From positions 1 through 64,000 of the forward strand of contig MWCX01000036.1 of NCBI GenBank assembly GCA_002070265.1: a stretch of 64,000 nucleotides of DNA, given 5' to 3'. Under the pieces are notes generated by a model, which was not told where the DNA came from, made no database searches, and saw only the letters and a list, made by a program, of their open reading frames with translations. Below, piece after piece: positions 15,200-24,285 of this stretch. The DNA is from Bacteroidetes bacterium ADurb.Bin174. Lineage in GTDB: Bacteria; Bacteroidota; Bacteroidia; Bacteroidales; Paludibacteraceae. The translations under genes and the position numbers were made by a program. Numbering within the stretch: position 1 is the stretch's first letter; every line of letters begins with the position of its first letter.

Positions 15200-17203
15200 A
15201 TGGCTTTTAAACTCACGTCTTCTTACAAACCTACCGGTGACCAGCCGGAAGCCATCAAGCAATTGGTGGAGGGATTGGATGCGGGCTTGACTGCGCAGAC
15301 CTTATTGGGGGTTACGGGTTCGGGAAAGACTTTCACCATTGCTAATGTGGTGAATCAGGTCAATCGTCCGACCTTGGTGTTAAGTCATAATAAAACCCTT
15401 GCAGCGCAGTTGTATAGTGAGTTTAAGGAGTTTTTCCCTGAGAATGCGGTGGAGTATTTCGTTTCTTATTACGATTATTATCAGCCGGAGGCTTATTTGC
15501 CCATTACGGACACTTATATTGAAAAAGATTTATCCATCAATGAGGAAATCGAGAAGTTGCGTTTATCAACTTCATCGGCTTTATTGTCGGGGCGCAGAGA
15601 TGTAATAGTCGTTTCTTCCGTATCTTGCTTGTACGGCATCGGTAATCCCGATGATTTTACTTCCAATGTCATAGAGATCAGGCAAGGACAAAAATTGGTG
15701 CGCAATGTTTTTCTACGAAATCTGGTGGATGCGCTGTACAATCGCAATGATATAGAGTTGCTTAGAGGCAATTTCAGGGTGAAGGGCGATACGGTGGATA
15801 TCTTTTTAGCCTACGCAGATTTTATACTGAGGGTGGTGTTTTGGGGAGATGAGATTGATGAAATCATGACTCTTGAGCCTGCCAATCTGGATATTATAGA
15901 AAAATTTGACGGTTATAGGATTTTTCCCGCCAGTATTTTTGTAACTACCAAAGAAAGGATCAGTCAGGCTCTGCGTCATATTGAGGAAGACAGAGACCTG
16001 CAGGTGGGTTATTTTCGTTCCATCGGAAAAGACCATGAAGCCAAACGTCTTTACGAGCGTGTCAGCTACGATTTGGAAATGATCAAGGAGTTGGGCTACT
16101 GCTCCGGTATTGAAAACTATTCCCGGTATTTTGACGGTCGGTCGCCCGGTTCCCGTCCGTATTGTTTGTTGGATTATTTTCCGGATGATTATCTGATGGT
16201 AATTGATGAAAGTCATGTTACCATTCCGCAAATCAGGGCAATGTACGGCGGTGATGCTTCGCGCAAGCAGAATTTGGTGGAATATGGTTTCAGGTTGCCG
16301 GCTGCACGTGATAACAGACCGCTGAAATTTGAGGAGTTTGAAGAATTGACACCACAAACCATTTATGTTTCGGCAACTCCTGCAGATTATGAATTGGAAA
16401 AATCGGGTGGGGTAGTAGTTGATCAGTTGGTTCGTCCTACCGGTCTGTTAGACCCCGTGATTGAAGTCCGCCCCAGCATGAACCAGATTGATGATTTGCT
16501 AGAGGAGATTACGGTTTGTGCGGAACGTGACGAACGGGTATTGGTTACTACGCTGACCAAACGCATGGCGGAAGAGTTGACGAATTATCTCGCCAAGATG
16601 GGAGTACGTTGTAATTATATTCATTCTGATGTGGAGACCCTGGAGAGGGTACAGATCATGGAAGATTTGCGGCGTGGGATTTACGATGTTTTGGTGGGCG
16701 TGAATTTATTGCGTGAGGGCCTGGATTTGCCGGAAGTCTCCTTAGTAGCTATATTAGATGCGGACAAAGAAGGTTTTCTGCGCTCCCATCGTTCACTGAC
16801 ACAAACGGCAGGCAGGGCAGCGCGTAACCTGAACGGCAAGGTACTGATGTATGCCGACACCATCACCGAAAGCATGGCAAAAACCATTGCCGAAACCAGC
16901 AGACGTAGAGAAAAACAGTTAGCGTATAATGAAAAACATGGCATTACGCCGACTGCCATCGTCAAAGGGAAACGTTCTGCTTTGAGCAAAATGGATCCAA
17001 AAGCTTATATCGAACCTGATATCAAGCCGACCATTGCCGCCGATCCTGTGGTCCATTATATGTCGGCAACTGCTTTGGAGAAGGCTATTCAAAAAACCAG
17101 GAACGCCATGTTGGCTGCCGCTAAAGAGATGGATTTCCTAGAAGCTGCGCGATTGAGAGATGAGATGCTGAAAATGGAGGAGACGCTGAAAACGAAAAAA
17201 TGA
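15200..17203 (+). CDS. uvrB: Excinuclease ABC subunit B
   Basis: Damage-verifying helicase-like subunit of nucleotide excision repair; binds UvrA and hands DNA to UvrC. 667 residues. Walker A GVTGSGKT (37-44), the beta-hairpin YYDYYQPEAYLP (about 91-102), the DEAD-like VIDESHVT, motif VI QTAGRAARN and a C-terminal UVR motif (about 630-663) for UvrC contact are all present. Single gene between a repeat block and pfkA, which begins 50 bp later. Confidence 0.97.
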   Translation: MAFKLTSSYKPTGDQPEAIKQLVEGLDAGLTAQTLLGVTGSGKTFTIANVVNQVNRPTLVLSHNKTLAAQLYSEFKEFFPENAVEYFVSYYDYYQPEAYLPITDTYIEKDLSINEEIEKLRLSTSSALLSGRRDVIVVSSVSCLYGIGNPDDFTSNVIEIRQGQKLVRNVFLRNLVDALYNRNDIELLRGNFRVKGDTVDIFLAYADFILRVVFWGDEIDEIMTLEPANLDIIEKFDGYRIFPASIFVTTKERISQALRHIEEDRDLQVGYFRSIGKDHEAKRLYERVSYDLEMIKELGYCSGIENYSRYFDGRSPGSRPYCLLDYFPDDYLMVIDESHVTIPQIRAMYGGDASRKQNLVEYGFRLPAARDNRPLKFEEFEELTPQTIYVSATPADYELEKSGGVVVDQLVRPTGLLDPVIEVRPSMNQIDDLLEEITVCAERDERVLVTTLTKRMAEELTNYLAKMGVRCNYIHSDVETLERVQIMEDLRRGIYDVLVGVNLLREGLDLPEVSLVAILDADKEGFLRSHRSLTQTAGRAARNLNGKVLMYADTITESMAKTIAETSRRREKQLAYNEKHGITPTAIVKGKRSALSKMDPKAYIEPDIKPTIAADPVVHYMSATALEKAIQKTRNAMLAAAKEMDFLEAARLRDEMLKMEETLKTKK

Positions 17204-17253
17204 GAATTGAAAGTAGAAAGATTGTTTTTTAATCACCATAATAATTTAAAAAA

Positions 17254-18210
17254 ATGAAAATTGCTGTTTTAACATCAGGAGGTGATGCTCCGGGGATGAA
17301 TGCTGCTGTGAGGGCGGTTGTAAGAAGTGCACTGTATGAAAAAATGGGGGCTTTTGCTGTCTACGACGGGTATAAAGGGCTTTGCGAAAATATAATTAAA
17401 CCGATGAAGCACTCGGATGTTTCGAGTATTTTGGACAAGGGAGGTACTATATTAGGAACTTCCAGAATGCCTGACTTTAATTTGAAGAAAGTAAAACAAC
17501 GAGCCATTGATAATTTAAGAAGTCATGGTATTGATGTGTTGATAACGATTGGCGGAGACGGTACTTTTATGGGTGCCAAAGGATTACATGATATGGGCTT
17601 TCCAACCATTGGAATTCCTGCTTCAATTGATAATGATATTGATGGTACCGACTTTTCAATTGGATTTCATACAGCCTTGAAAACGGTTGTTGAAAATATT
17701 GATAAAATCAAAGACACATCGTCGTCTCATCAAAGAGCTTCCATTGTTGAAACCATGGGACGAAAAAAGGGAGACCTTGCTTTGTATGCGGGCCTTTCGA
17801 CCGGAGCAGAATTTATCATTACGCCCGAAAATATTATTGATAAAAACCTCATCATCGAAACTTTAAAAAAGAAGAAAGAAGAGGGGAGAAGAAATGCAAT
17901 CATCGTCGTTACGGAAAACATTTTAAATGTTCACGAATTTGCAAATGAGATCACTGAAAAATCAGGCTTTACCTGCCGGGCTACTGTGTTGGGATATGTT
18001 CAGCGTGGCGGTTCTCCTACTCCGGAAGATAGAATCCTGGCGGCCAGGATGGGTGAGTATGCAGTGAAGCTCGCTGCCAATAAAACATTCGGTGTGAAAG
18101 TCTTGGTCAATCACGATGAGATCAGTGCCAAACCCTTTGGTCACACTTCAAAACGGGATAACTTTGACAATTTGAAAGAGCTATTTGATTTAGTTCCTAA
18201 AATTTCTTAA
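17254..18210 (+). CDS. pfkA: 6-phosphofructokinase
   Basis: Phosphorylates fructose 6-phosphate in glycolysis. 318 residues, the bacterial ATP-type length. N-terminal TSGGDAPGMNAAVR and the nucleotide loop IGGDGT (99-104) have Gly at the position that is Asp in PPi-dependent enzymes, pointing to ATP use. The catalytic segment is SIDNDIDGTD. The C-terminal LGYVQRGGSPTPEDRILAARMG is the PFK signature. Downstream is a repeat-rich non-coding stretch. Confidence 0.95.
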   Translation: MKIAVLTSGGDAPGMNAAVRAVVRSALYEKMGAFAVYDGYKGLCENIIKPMKHSDVSSILDKGGTILGTSRMPDFNLKKVKQRAIDNLRSHGIDVLITIGGDGTFMGAKGLHDMGFPTIGIPASIDNDIDGTDFSIGFHTALKTVVENIDKIKDTSSSHQRASIVETMGRKKGDLALYAGLSTGAEFIITPENIIDKNLIIETLKKKKEEGRRNAIIVVTENILNVHEFANEITEKSGFTCRATVLGYVQRGGSPTPEDRILAARMGEYAVKLAANKTFGVKVLVNHDEISAKPFGHTSKRDNFDNLKELFDLVPKIS

Positions 18211-18230
18211 GAATACTTTGTTAAATCCCT

Positions 18231-18572
18231 TCTTCATTTTTTTGTCTTGACACAAAAAAACGAAGCAAAAAAAAGTCAAGACTGTGCCCGCTTCGCTCGA
18301 AAAATTAGCGCTCGAACAGCTAAATCGTCCAAACTCGGGGCTGTCTCAAAAGTAAATATTTAACCAAAAACCCGCAAGGTGTCTTAGAAGTGTTCAAATG
18401 CAAGGCGCTGAGATTGAGGGCGAAGGAGCATACTGAAGTATGTGACTGAGCCTGAATATCGAAAGCAACGCAGCAGTTGGGCACTTATGAGACACCGCCT
18501 CAAACAAGGACGATTATTAACGCTGTTCTCACTTATTTTTCGGCTCATCGGTCAAGGTCAGTCGCAATCTGC
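18231..18572 (+). repeat. Dispersed repeat copy A, carrying a nested MITE
   Basis: Matches the reverse complement of 38881-39072. Begins TTCATTTTTTTGTCTTGAC, contains the perfect stem GTCTTGAC/GTCAAGAC, CCCGCTTCGCTCGAAAAATTAG, GCTAAATCGTCCAAACTC, then (after the nested element 18337-18499) TCAAACAAGGACGATT and CTGTTCTCACTTATTTTTCG up to GGCTCATCGGTC. No gene here; 18573-18683 is GC-rich degenerate repeat (GGAACCCGGAACCCGGA). Confidence 0.85.
18337..18499 (+). mobile_element. MITE-like element, nested copy
   Basis: About 163 bp with imperfect terminal inverted repeats: left GGGGCTGTCTCA (18337-18348) and right TGAGACACCGCC (18488-18499). Internally a CATACT/AGTATG hairpin and the sequence AACGCAGCAGTTGG near the right end. 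No coding capacity. It interrupts repeat copy A between CCAAACTC and TCAAACAAGG; copy B at 38881-39072 has 13 other bases at that spot. Partial copies at 40576-40630, 53817-53859 and 62368-62397 share its left or right end. Confidence 0.75.
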
Positions 18573-18683
18573 AAAAATCTGCGAGAGATTAGTCCCTGTC
18601 CATTAACCACCGACCTCGTGACCCCGCACCACGGACCTCGTACCCCGGAACCCGGAACCCGGATCGCGTACCGCAAAGCCCCG

Positions 18684-19532
18684 TCACACATGTTTTTCGG
18701 CAAGATACGAAGAACGTACAAAAGGACCGCTTTCTACAAACTTAAACCCTTTCTCCAAGGCGATTTGTTTGTATTCGGCAAACTTGTCGGGATGAATATA
18801 AGCCGAAACCGGGATGTGCTTACGGGAAGGCTGCAGATATTGCCCGATGGTGAGTATAGAGCAATTGTGCGCGCGGGAATCATCCATCAATTCTAAAATT
18901 TCTTCTTCTGTTTCGCCTAAACCGAGCATGATGCCTGTTTTGGCCTTGTAGCCGCGAGAGGCAATATGCTTTAACACCTCCAAACTCTTTTCGTATTTAG
19001 CACTGGAGCGTACCAAAGGGGTAATGCGTCTGACCGTTTCTAAGTTATGTGAAATAACATCAGGCTTCTCTTTAATGATCAAATCTATCAGTTCGGTTTT
19101 ACCGTTAAAGTCAGGTATCAATACTTCCAAGGTCGTGTTGGGATTTGCTTTCTTGATTGCCCGAATCGTTTCGGCCCAGCATGAGGCACCATAATCTTTC
19201 AGGTCGTCGCGGTCAACAGACGTAATCACGGCATGTTTCAGACCTAACTCTTTAATTGTGTCAGCCACCATTTGTGGCTCGTGAGGATTGGGAGGCAGCG
19301 GTTTACCGGTGGTGGTATTGCAAAATTTACAAGCACGGGTACAAATGTCACCCAAAATCATAAGCGTAGCAGTCCCACGGCTCCAGCACTCACTTTGATT
19401 GGGACATTTCCCGCTGGTGCAAATGGTATGTAATCCCCTTTCTTTGACGAGGCTGTGTACGGTCGAATATTGCTCTGTACTATAAAGTTTGTTGCGCAAC
19501 CATTCCGGTTTGCGAATATATTGTTGTTTCAT
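18684..19532 (-). CDS. lipA: Lipoyl synthase
   Basis: Radical-SAM enzyme inserting two sulfurs into octanoyl groups on lipoyl domains. 282 residues. The auxiliary [4Fe-4S] cysteines are C38, C43 and C49; the radical-SAM triad is C64, C68 and C71 (CTRACKFC); the C-terminal RSSY motif (with the serine cluster ligand) is present. No lipB partner in the window. Confidence 0.97.
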   Translation of the reverse strand: MKQQYIRKPEWLRNKLYSTEQYSTVHSLVKERGLHTICTSGKCPNQSECWSRGTATLMILGDICTRACKFCNTTTGKPLPPNPHEPQMVADTIKELGLKHAVITSVDRDDLKDYGASCWAETIRAIKKANPNTTLEVLIPDFNGKTELIDLIIKEKPDVISHNLETVRRITPLVRSSAKYEKSLEVLKHIASRGYKAKTGIMLGLGETEEEILELMDDSRAHNCSILTIGQYLQPSRKHIPVSAYIHPDKFAEYKQIALEKGFKFVESGPFVRSSYLAEKHV

Positions 19533-19611
19533 TTTTAGGGCTTGAAATGAATTGCTCCAACTTCAAAAGGATTGAAGTTGCCCGCAAAGGTACGGAAAAC
19601 TATTTGAATTG

Positions 19612-21150
19612 CTAATTCAAACGTACCATAACAGAAACAACCTGTCCGACAGTGTTTTCACCACTAACAATAGCTTTTATCTTTCCTTTATCTTCTCCAA
19701 TTGCAGGAATGACAAGTGTGATATTGCGTCCGTCATTAAGCTTGCTTATACTGGCAAAGCCCTGGAAACTTGGACTGTATCTAAGAAATTTTACCGTACT
19801 CATAGCAATTTTTGAACGATATTCTTCCACACCATCCCATACTACGTCAACTCTTTCTGCTTCATCTTTTGCCATATCGCAAACCCAGAAGTATGTTGCA
19901 TCTCCATTCAGCAGATAGGCGACTCCATCATAATAATCATATTCAAAAGATGAATAATGTTCAGGGAGAATTCTTATTGTAAGTGTTTTTTCTTCGGGGG
20001 AAAAAGTATATGCTTTACCATCTGCCAGCCATGACATTGTGCTACCCTTACAAATGCTTTTCATTGTAGGTTGGCAGTCGGCTGTAGCAATAATTTCTCC
20101 TGCGGTAACAGATTTTGTTGGGGAATTTTCGATAATCGGTTTACGAAAATCGGTAGTTACCCTCCCCTCGCTATATTTACTGTGTATGATGTATAACTTA
20201 CCGTTAATGGAACATAAATTATAATGTCCGCTTTCCGGTTGTGGAAGATTTATTAATTCGTAGTCCGATAAGAAAATTATGGATGGAATAGGTGGCTCTG
20301 TGTCGTCTATAACCATTTTGGGTGGTATAGTTGGATCATCATAATAAACGTTTACGCCAATATATCCATCATTAGTGGGTAATATATTTGTTGGTCGAAT
20401 ATCATTACCGGTGATTTTTTGAACGGCAAGCTCATTACCATTGTCTGCCAATTTATATAGGCCTGGCTGAGTATCATTCTCAAATAATAGATTTTTATGA
20501 CGAGAAGCAACGGAATACAAGTCTTTTCCTATTTATTCTACCTGTCCTATGACATCAGAAGGCTCTCTTATCGCACTTCCGTATGGGTTTATGCTTGAAA
20601 ATCCTTCATCAGATTTCCAATTGAAAAGAGCACCGTCGCTTTTGCGAACAAGAAAATTAAGTGGTCTTTCTTCTTTTCTCTTGTTTAAGAATTCAAGTAT
20701 TTTGCCGCGAAGGGGCTCTTCTGCGTCTTCTATGCCCGGATAATCATACCTGCAGTTTACAAGCCAAAGCCAGTCATTGCCAACGGCATAAACATACTCC
20801 ATTACGAGACGCATATTGGCTTCTACTTGTTTTGCTGTTTCTCCATCGTCTCCATCAACTTCGATTACATAGGTAACTTCTACGAGAGTACCATCTTCCG
20901 AAACTTTATATAGGGGGTTAGATACCGAATAAGAAGGGTCTTCCTCATCGTTTGAAGAACCCTTTGCTTTATGGGGAGCATTGGCAGCTTGTTCTCCGCT
21001 TTCCGATGCAAGAGCAAGCGTTGTAGCTCCGACAATATCTGCTTTACGGAATTTTATCTCTTTGATATGACCGTCCCTTTCGCTTTCACAGGAACATACG
21101 CATAGTGTGACTATGGTCACAAAAATACCGAAGAAAAATTTTGTTTTCAT
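19612..21150 (-). pseudogene. Lipoprotein gene interrupted by an in-frame TAA
   Basis: The first part (21150 to the stop at 20533) starts MKTKFFFGIFVTIVTLCVCSC, a lipoprotein signal peptide with lipobox Cys, and runs about 205 residues. After the TAA the same frame continues without another stop for more than 300 codons to 19612 (IGKDLYSVASRHKNLLF...), and the only start there is a TTG at 20520. One 515-codon gene with a single nonsense codon fits best. The family is unknown to me; the N-terminal part has a DGDDGETAKQ segment and the C-terminal part alternating beta-rich stretches such as might form a propeller. A sequencing error, or two separate genes, are alternatives. Confidence 0.65.
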
Positions 21151-21539
21151 AACGATTAAAGGATTAAATTTGCTTTTAAGTTGTTGTATGGAGCTTTTAA
21201 TTTTACTTATTTGCATGGACGAAATAATTGATAGAATCAAATTATGTATGTTTCATACTGAAAGTCTGAGAGGTGTCCATAATTGGCTGACTGTCAAATT
21301 GCGAGGACAAATTTAAATAGTTTTTTTCAGACAACAATATGTTTTTTAAAAAAAAATTATTTGATGGCTAATGTGTGATTTTTTTAGAAAAAACCGCACC
21401 CCGCAATCTGCGTAAATTTGTGAGCAACCAACCCCGCGACCCCGAAACGCGCGACCTCGGAACCCGGAATAAGTTAGTCATTCATCTCGTCAAATCGTAA
21501 ATTCTCCCTATCTTTGCACATCACATAACAATAAGTCAG
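21151..21539. other. Gene-free interval before ispE
   Basis: AT-rich DNA without a credible gene. 21400-21475 holds the GC-rich degenerate repeat (ACCCCGCGACCCCGAAACGC, CGACCTCGGAACCCGG). A TATCTTTG box for ispE is at 21509-21516. Confidence 0.6.
21509..21516 (+). promoter_or_regulatory. -7 box of ispE
   Basis: TATCTTTG, 24 bp ahead of the start codon. Confidence 0.5.
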
Positions 21540-22361
21540 ATGCTTCTCTTTCCTAATGCCAAAATCAATATCGGTTTAAATGTCGTGGAAAAGCGACAAG
21601 ACGGTTATCATAATATAGAAACCATTTTTTACCCAATAGGATTGAAAGATGAGTTGATGATATCCAAAGCAGCCGATTTGCAGGATGCCGATTGTCGCTT
21701 GGAAGTCAGGAATGCTTCTTTTGGTGGGAGTCCTGAAGATAATTTAGTAGTCAAAGCTTATCGCTTGTTGCAGCTGGATTTCAATTTAGGCGCCATTGAT
21801 GTTCAATTGACCAAAAACATTCCTTCCGGAAGTGGCTTGGGGGGAGGTTCGTCTAATGCGGCCTTTACATTGAAAGCTTTGAATGAAATTTTTGCATTGA
21901 AGCTTGATGAGGATGCGTTGGAAAAATATGCCGGTCGTTTGGGCGCCGATTGTCCCGTTTTTATCAAAAATAAGCCTGTTTATGCTACCGGTATAGGAGA
22001 TGTATTTACTGCTATAGATTTTTCTTTGTCGGATTTTACATTGGTGGTAATAATTCCGAACATACATATTTCTACACCGGAAGCTTATGCCTCCATAATT
22101 CCCCAATTTCCGGCTCAAAACCTCATAGATAGTATTCATCAACCAATTGAAAATTGGAAAAATACCATTCACAATGATTTTGAAGCTTTTGCATTTGGAA
22201 AACATCCGGAGTTGAGGCATGCAAAAGATAAATTTTACGATTTAGGTGCATCCTATGCGTCTATGTCCGGCTCAGGCTCAGCTATATACGGTTTATTTAA
22301 GGGTTTTATACCCAAGTTGGACCTATTTGAAAAGTATCAAATTTTTGTTGAAAGCTTTTGA
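21540..22361 (+). CDS. ispE: 4-diphosphocytidyl-2-C-methyl-D-erythritol kinase
   Basis: GHMP kinase of the MEP isoprenoid pathway, phosphorylating the 2-hydroxyl of CDP-ME. 273 residues. The N-terminal PNAKINIGLNV with the catalytic Lys region, the ATP loop IPSGSGLGGGSSNAA (about 90-104), and the C-terminal SMSGSGSAIYGLF glycine motif are clear. Followed by dnaB under its own promoter. Confidence 0.96.
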   Translation: MLLFPNAKINIGLNVVEKRQDGYHNIETIFYPIGLKDELMISKAADLQDADCRLEVRNASFGGSPEDNLVVKAYRLLQLDFNLGAIDVQLTKNIPSGSGLGGGSSNAAFTLKALNEIFALKLDEDALEKYAGRLGADCPVFIKNKPVYATGIGDVFTAIDFSLSDFTLVVIIPNIHISTPEAYASIIPQFPAQNLIDSIHQPIENWKNTIHNDFEAFAFGKHPELRHAKDKFYDLGASYASMSGSGSAIYGLFKGFIPKLDLFEKYQIFVESF

Positions 22362-22380
22362 TAAGTATTTGCAAATCTCT

Positions 22381-22411
22381 TTTGAATTTTATTTTTAATC
22401 CAGTATTTTTG
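22381..22411 (+). promoter_or_regulatory. Promoter of dnaB
   Basis: TTTG at 22381-22384, 19-bp spacer, TATTTTTG at 22404-22411: full Bacteroidetes consensus, 37 bp before the start codon. Confidence 0.8.
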
Positions 22412-22448
22412 TCATTTATAATATACGTAAAATATACGGCTGAAAAAT

Positions 22449-23984
22449 ATGGCAGAGAAACCTACATACCCCAAACGTCAGACACAACCCACAGTGATAG
22501 GTCCTAATGAAATGGGCAAATTGCCGCCGCAAGCGCTTGAATTGGAAGAAGCGGTTTTGGGTGCGATTATGCTTGAAACGGATGCTTTCCCAAAAGTTTC
22601 CGAGATTTTGAAGCCTGAATGTTTTTATAAAATTGCCCATCAGCGTATTTTTGAAGCCATTCAATCTTTGGTTTTGCAACAAGAACCCATTGATATGCAT
22701 ACCGTTACCGAGCAATTGCGAAAGAACGGAACCATTGATGAAGTAGGAGGATCTTATTACATTACTTTGCTGACTACAAAAGTCAGTTCGGCTGCCCATT
22801 TGGAATACCACGCTAAAATTGTTGCCCAGAAATATTTAGCACGGGAACTGATTCGCCTTTCCTCGGAAGTGCAAACCAAAGCTTTTGATGATAAAACAGA
22901 TGTGCATGATTTGCTACAGGAAGCGGAAGGCATGTTATTCGATATTTCGCAGAATAACCTTAAAAAAGATTTTATTCAAATCAATCCTGTTATTGAAGAA
23001 GCGCGAACCCGCATACAGCAAGCAGCCCAAAAAAAAGGAACTAGCGGCGTTCCGAGTGGATATCATTCATTAGACAGGATAACATCAGGCTGGCAGAATT
23101 CCGATTTGATTATTATTGCTGCACGTCCCGCCATGGGAAAAACATCTTTTGTGTTGTCTATGGCAAAAAACATGGCTGTTGATTACAAATCTCCGGTAGC
23201 TGTTTTTTCTTTGGAAATGTCCAACGTCCAATTGGTTAACCGTTTGATTATGAATGTTTGCCAAATAGAAGGAGAGAAGATTAAAAGTGGTCAATTTTCC
23301 AATGATGAATGGCAGATTTTTGACAAAAACATTACGCAATTAATGGATGCTTCCATCTTCATTGACGATACGCCCAGTTTGTCTATTTTTGAGTTACGCA
23401 GCAAAGCACGCAGGTTGGTTAAAGAACATAAAGTACAGTGCATCATCATCGATTACTTGCAATTGATGAATGCTACAGGAATGAACTATTATAGTAACCG
23501 GGAACAGGAGGTGAGTACCATTTCGCGTTCATTGAAAGGTTTGGCAAAGGAATTAGATATACCGATTATTGCACTTTCACAATTGAATCGGGGTGTGGAG
23601 GGTCGGGAAGGCAAGCGTCCGCAGTTGTCTGATTTGCGTGAATCCGGTGCTATCGAACAGGATGCCGATTTGGTGTGTTTTATTCATCGTCCGGAATATT
23701 ATGGTCTTACAGAAGATAGTCAGGGAAGGTCGATGGTTGGATTGGCTGAAATCATTGTATCTAAGCATAGAAACGGTGCTACGGGTAGTTTTTATCTGAA
23801 ATTCAAAGATATTTATGCGAAATTTTCAAATATTGATGATATAACTCAAGAGGATAATATGATGGGAAGTTATCAGGCTTTTTCATCAAAACTGAATGAG
23901 CCGGGCGGCTATGATCAAACACAGCATGAAATTTATCCAAATGTCAATTATCAATCCGGTGGTGCCGATGAAACACCATTTTAA
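22449..23984 (+). CDS. dnaB: Replicative DNA helicase
   Basis: Hexameric fork helicase. 511 residues. The N-terminal DnaB domain starts at PPQALELEEAVLGAIM; the RecA-like domain has Walker A ARPAMGKTS, the VFSLEMS motif, Walker B CIIIDYLQLM and the arginine-finger region RESGAIEQDAD. The last 40 residues are polar, as in other Bacteroidetes DnaB. No intein or insertion. Confidence 0.97.
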   Translation: MAEKPTYPKRQTQPTVIGPNEMGKLPPQALELEEAVLGAIMLETDAFPKVSEILKPECFYKIAHQRIFEAIQSLVLQQEPIDMHTVTEQLRKNGTIDEVGGSYYITLLTTKVSSAAHLEYHAKIVAQKYLARELIRLSSEVQTKAFDDKTDVHDLLQEAEGMLFDISQNNLKKDFIQINPVIEEARTRIQQAAQKKGTSGVPSGYHSLDRITSGWQNSDLIIIAARPAMGKTSFVLSMAKNMAVDYKSPVAVFSLEMSNVQLVNRLIMNVCQIEGEKIKSGQFSNDEWQIFDKNITQLMDASIFIDDTPSLSIFELRSKARRLVKEHKVQCIIIDYLQLMNATGMNYYSNREQEVSTISRSLKGLAKELDIPIIALSQLNRGVEGREGKRPQLSDLRESGAIEQDADLVCFIHRPEYYGLTEDSQGRSMVGLAEIIVSKHRNGATGSFYLKFKDIYAKFSNIDDITQEDNMMGSYQAFSSKLNEPGGYDQTQHEIYPNVNYQSGGADETPF

Positions 23985-24285
23985 TACAATCTTGTTTATG
24001 GCTCAATGTGTGATTTTTCGACTAAATCTAATTTTAAAAAATCCCGACTTCTTAATTTATTGAATGAATTGAAATCATCTGATGTTTTATCAGGTGAAGA
24101 AAAAAATGTAAAAATTTGTCTTAGAAAAATAAAAAAGTTATCTTTGTGGCGTATTTCTGTTCTTTCTATAAAGCTACTCTGCTTTTACGTCATTCGATTT
24201 TATACATTCTAATTAATAAATATTATCTAGCGTTTGTATCCCCAATACAATTTAAACCTTTGGATAAACGTATTTTCAAAATTTT
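23985..24285 (+). other. Interval and 5' leader before rho
   Basis: No gene. It contains the rho promoter (24115-24146) and so a leader of about 135 nt. Small ORFs here have no recognisable features. Confidence 0.6.
24115..24146 (+). promoter_or_regulatory. Promoter of rho
   Basis: TTTG at 24115-24118, 20-bp spacer, TATCTTTG at 24139-24146. Confidence 0.75.

Noticed and set aside
20520-20535. Selenocysteine or programmed read-through
   Set aside because: The stop is TAA, not TGA, and no downstream structure was evident; nonsense mutation or sequencing error is simpler.
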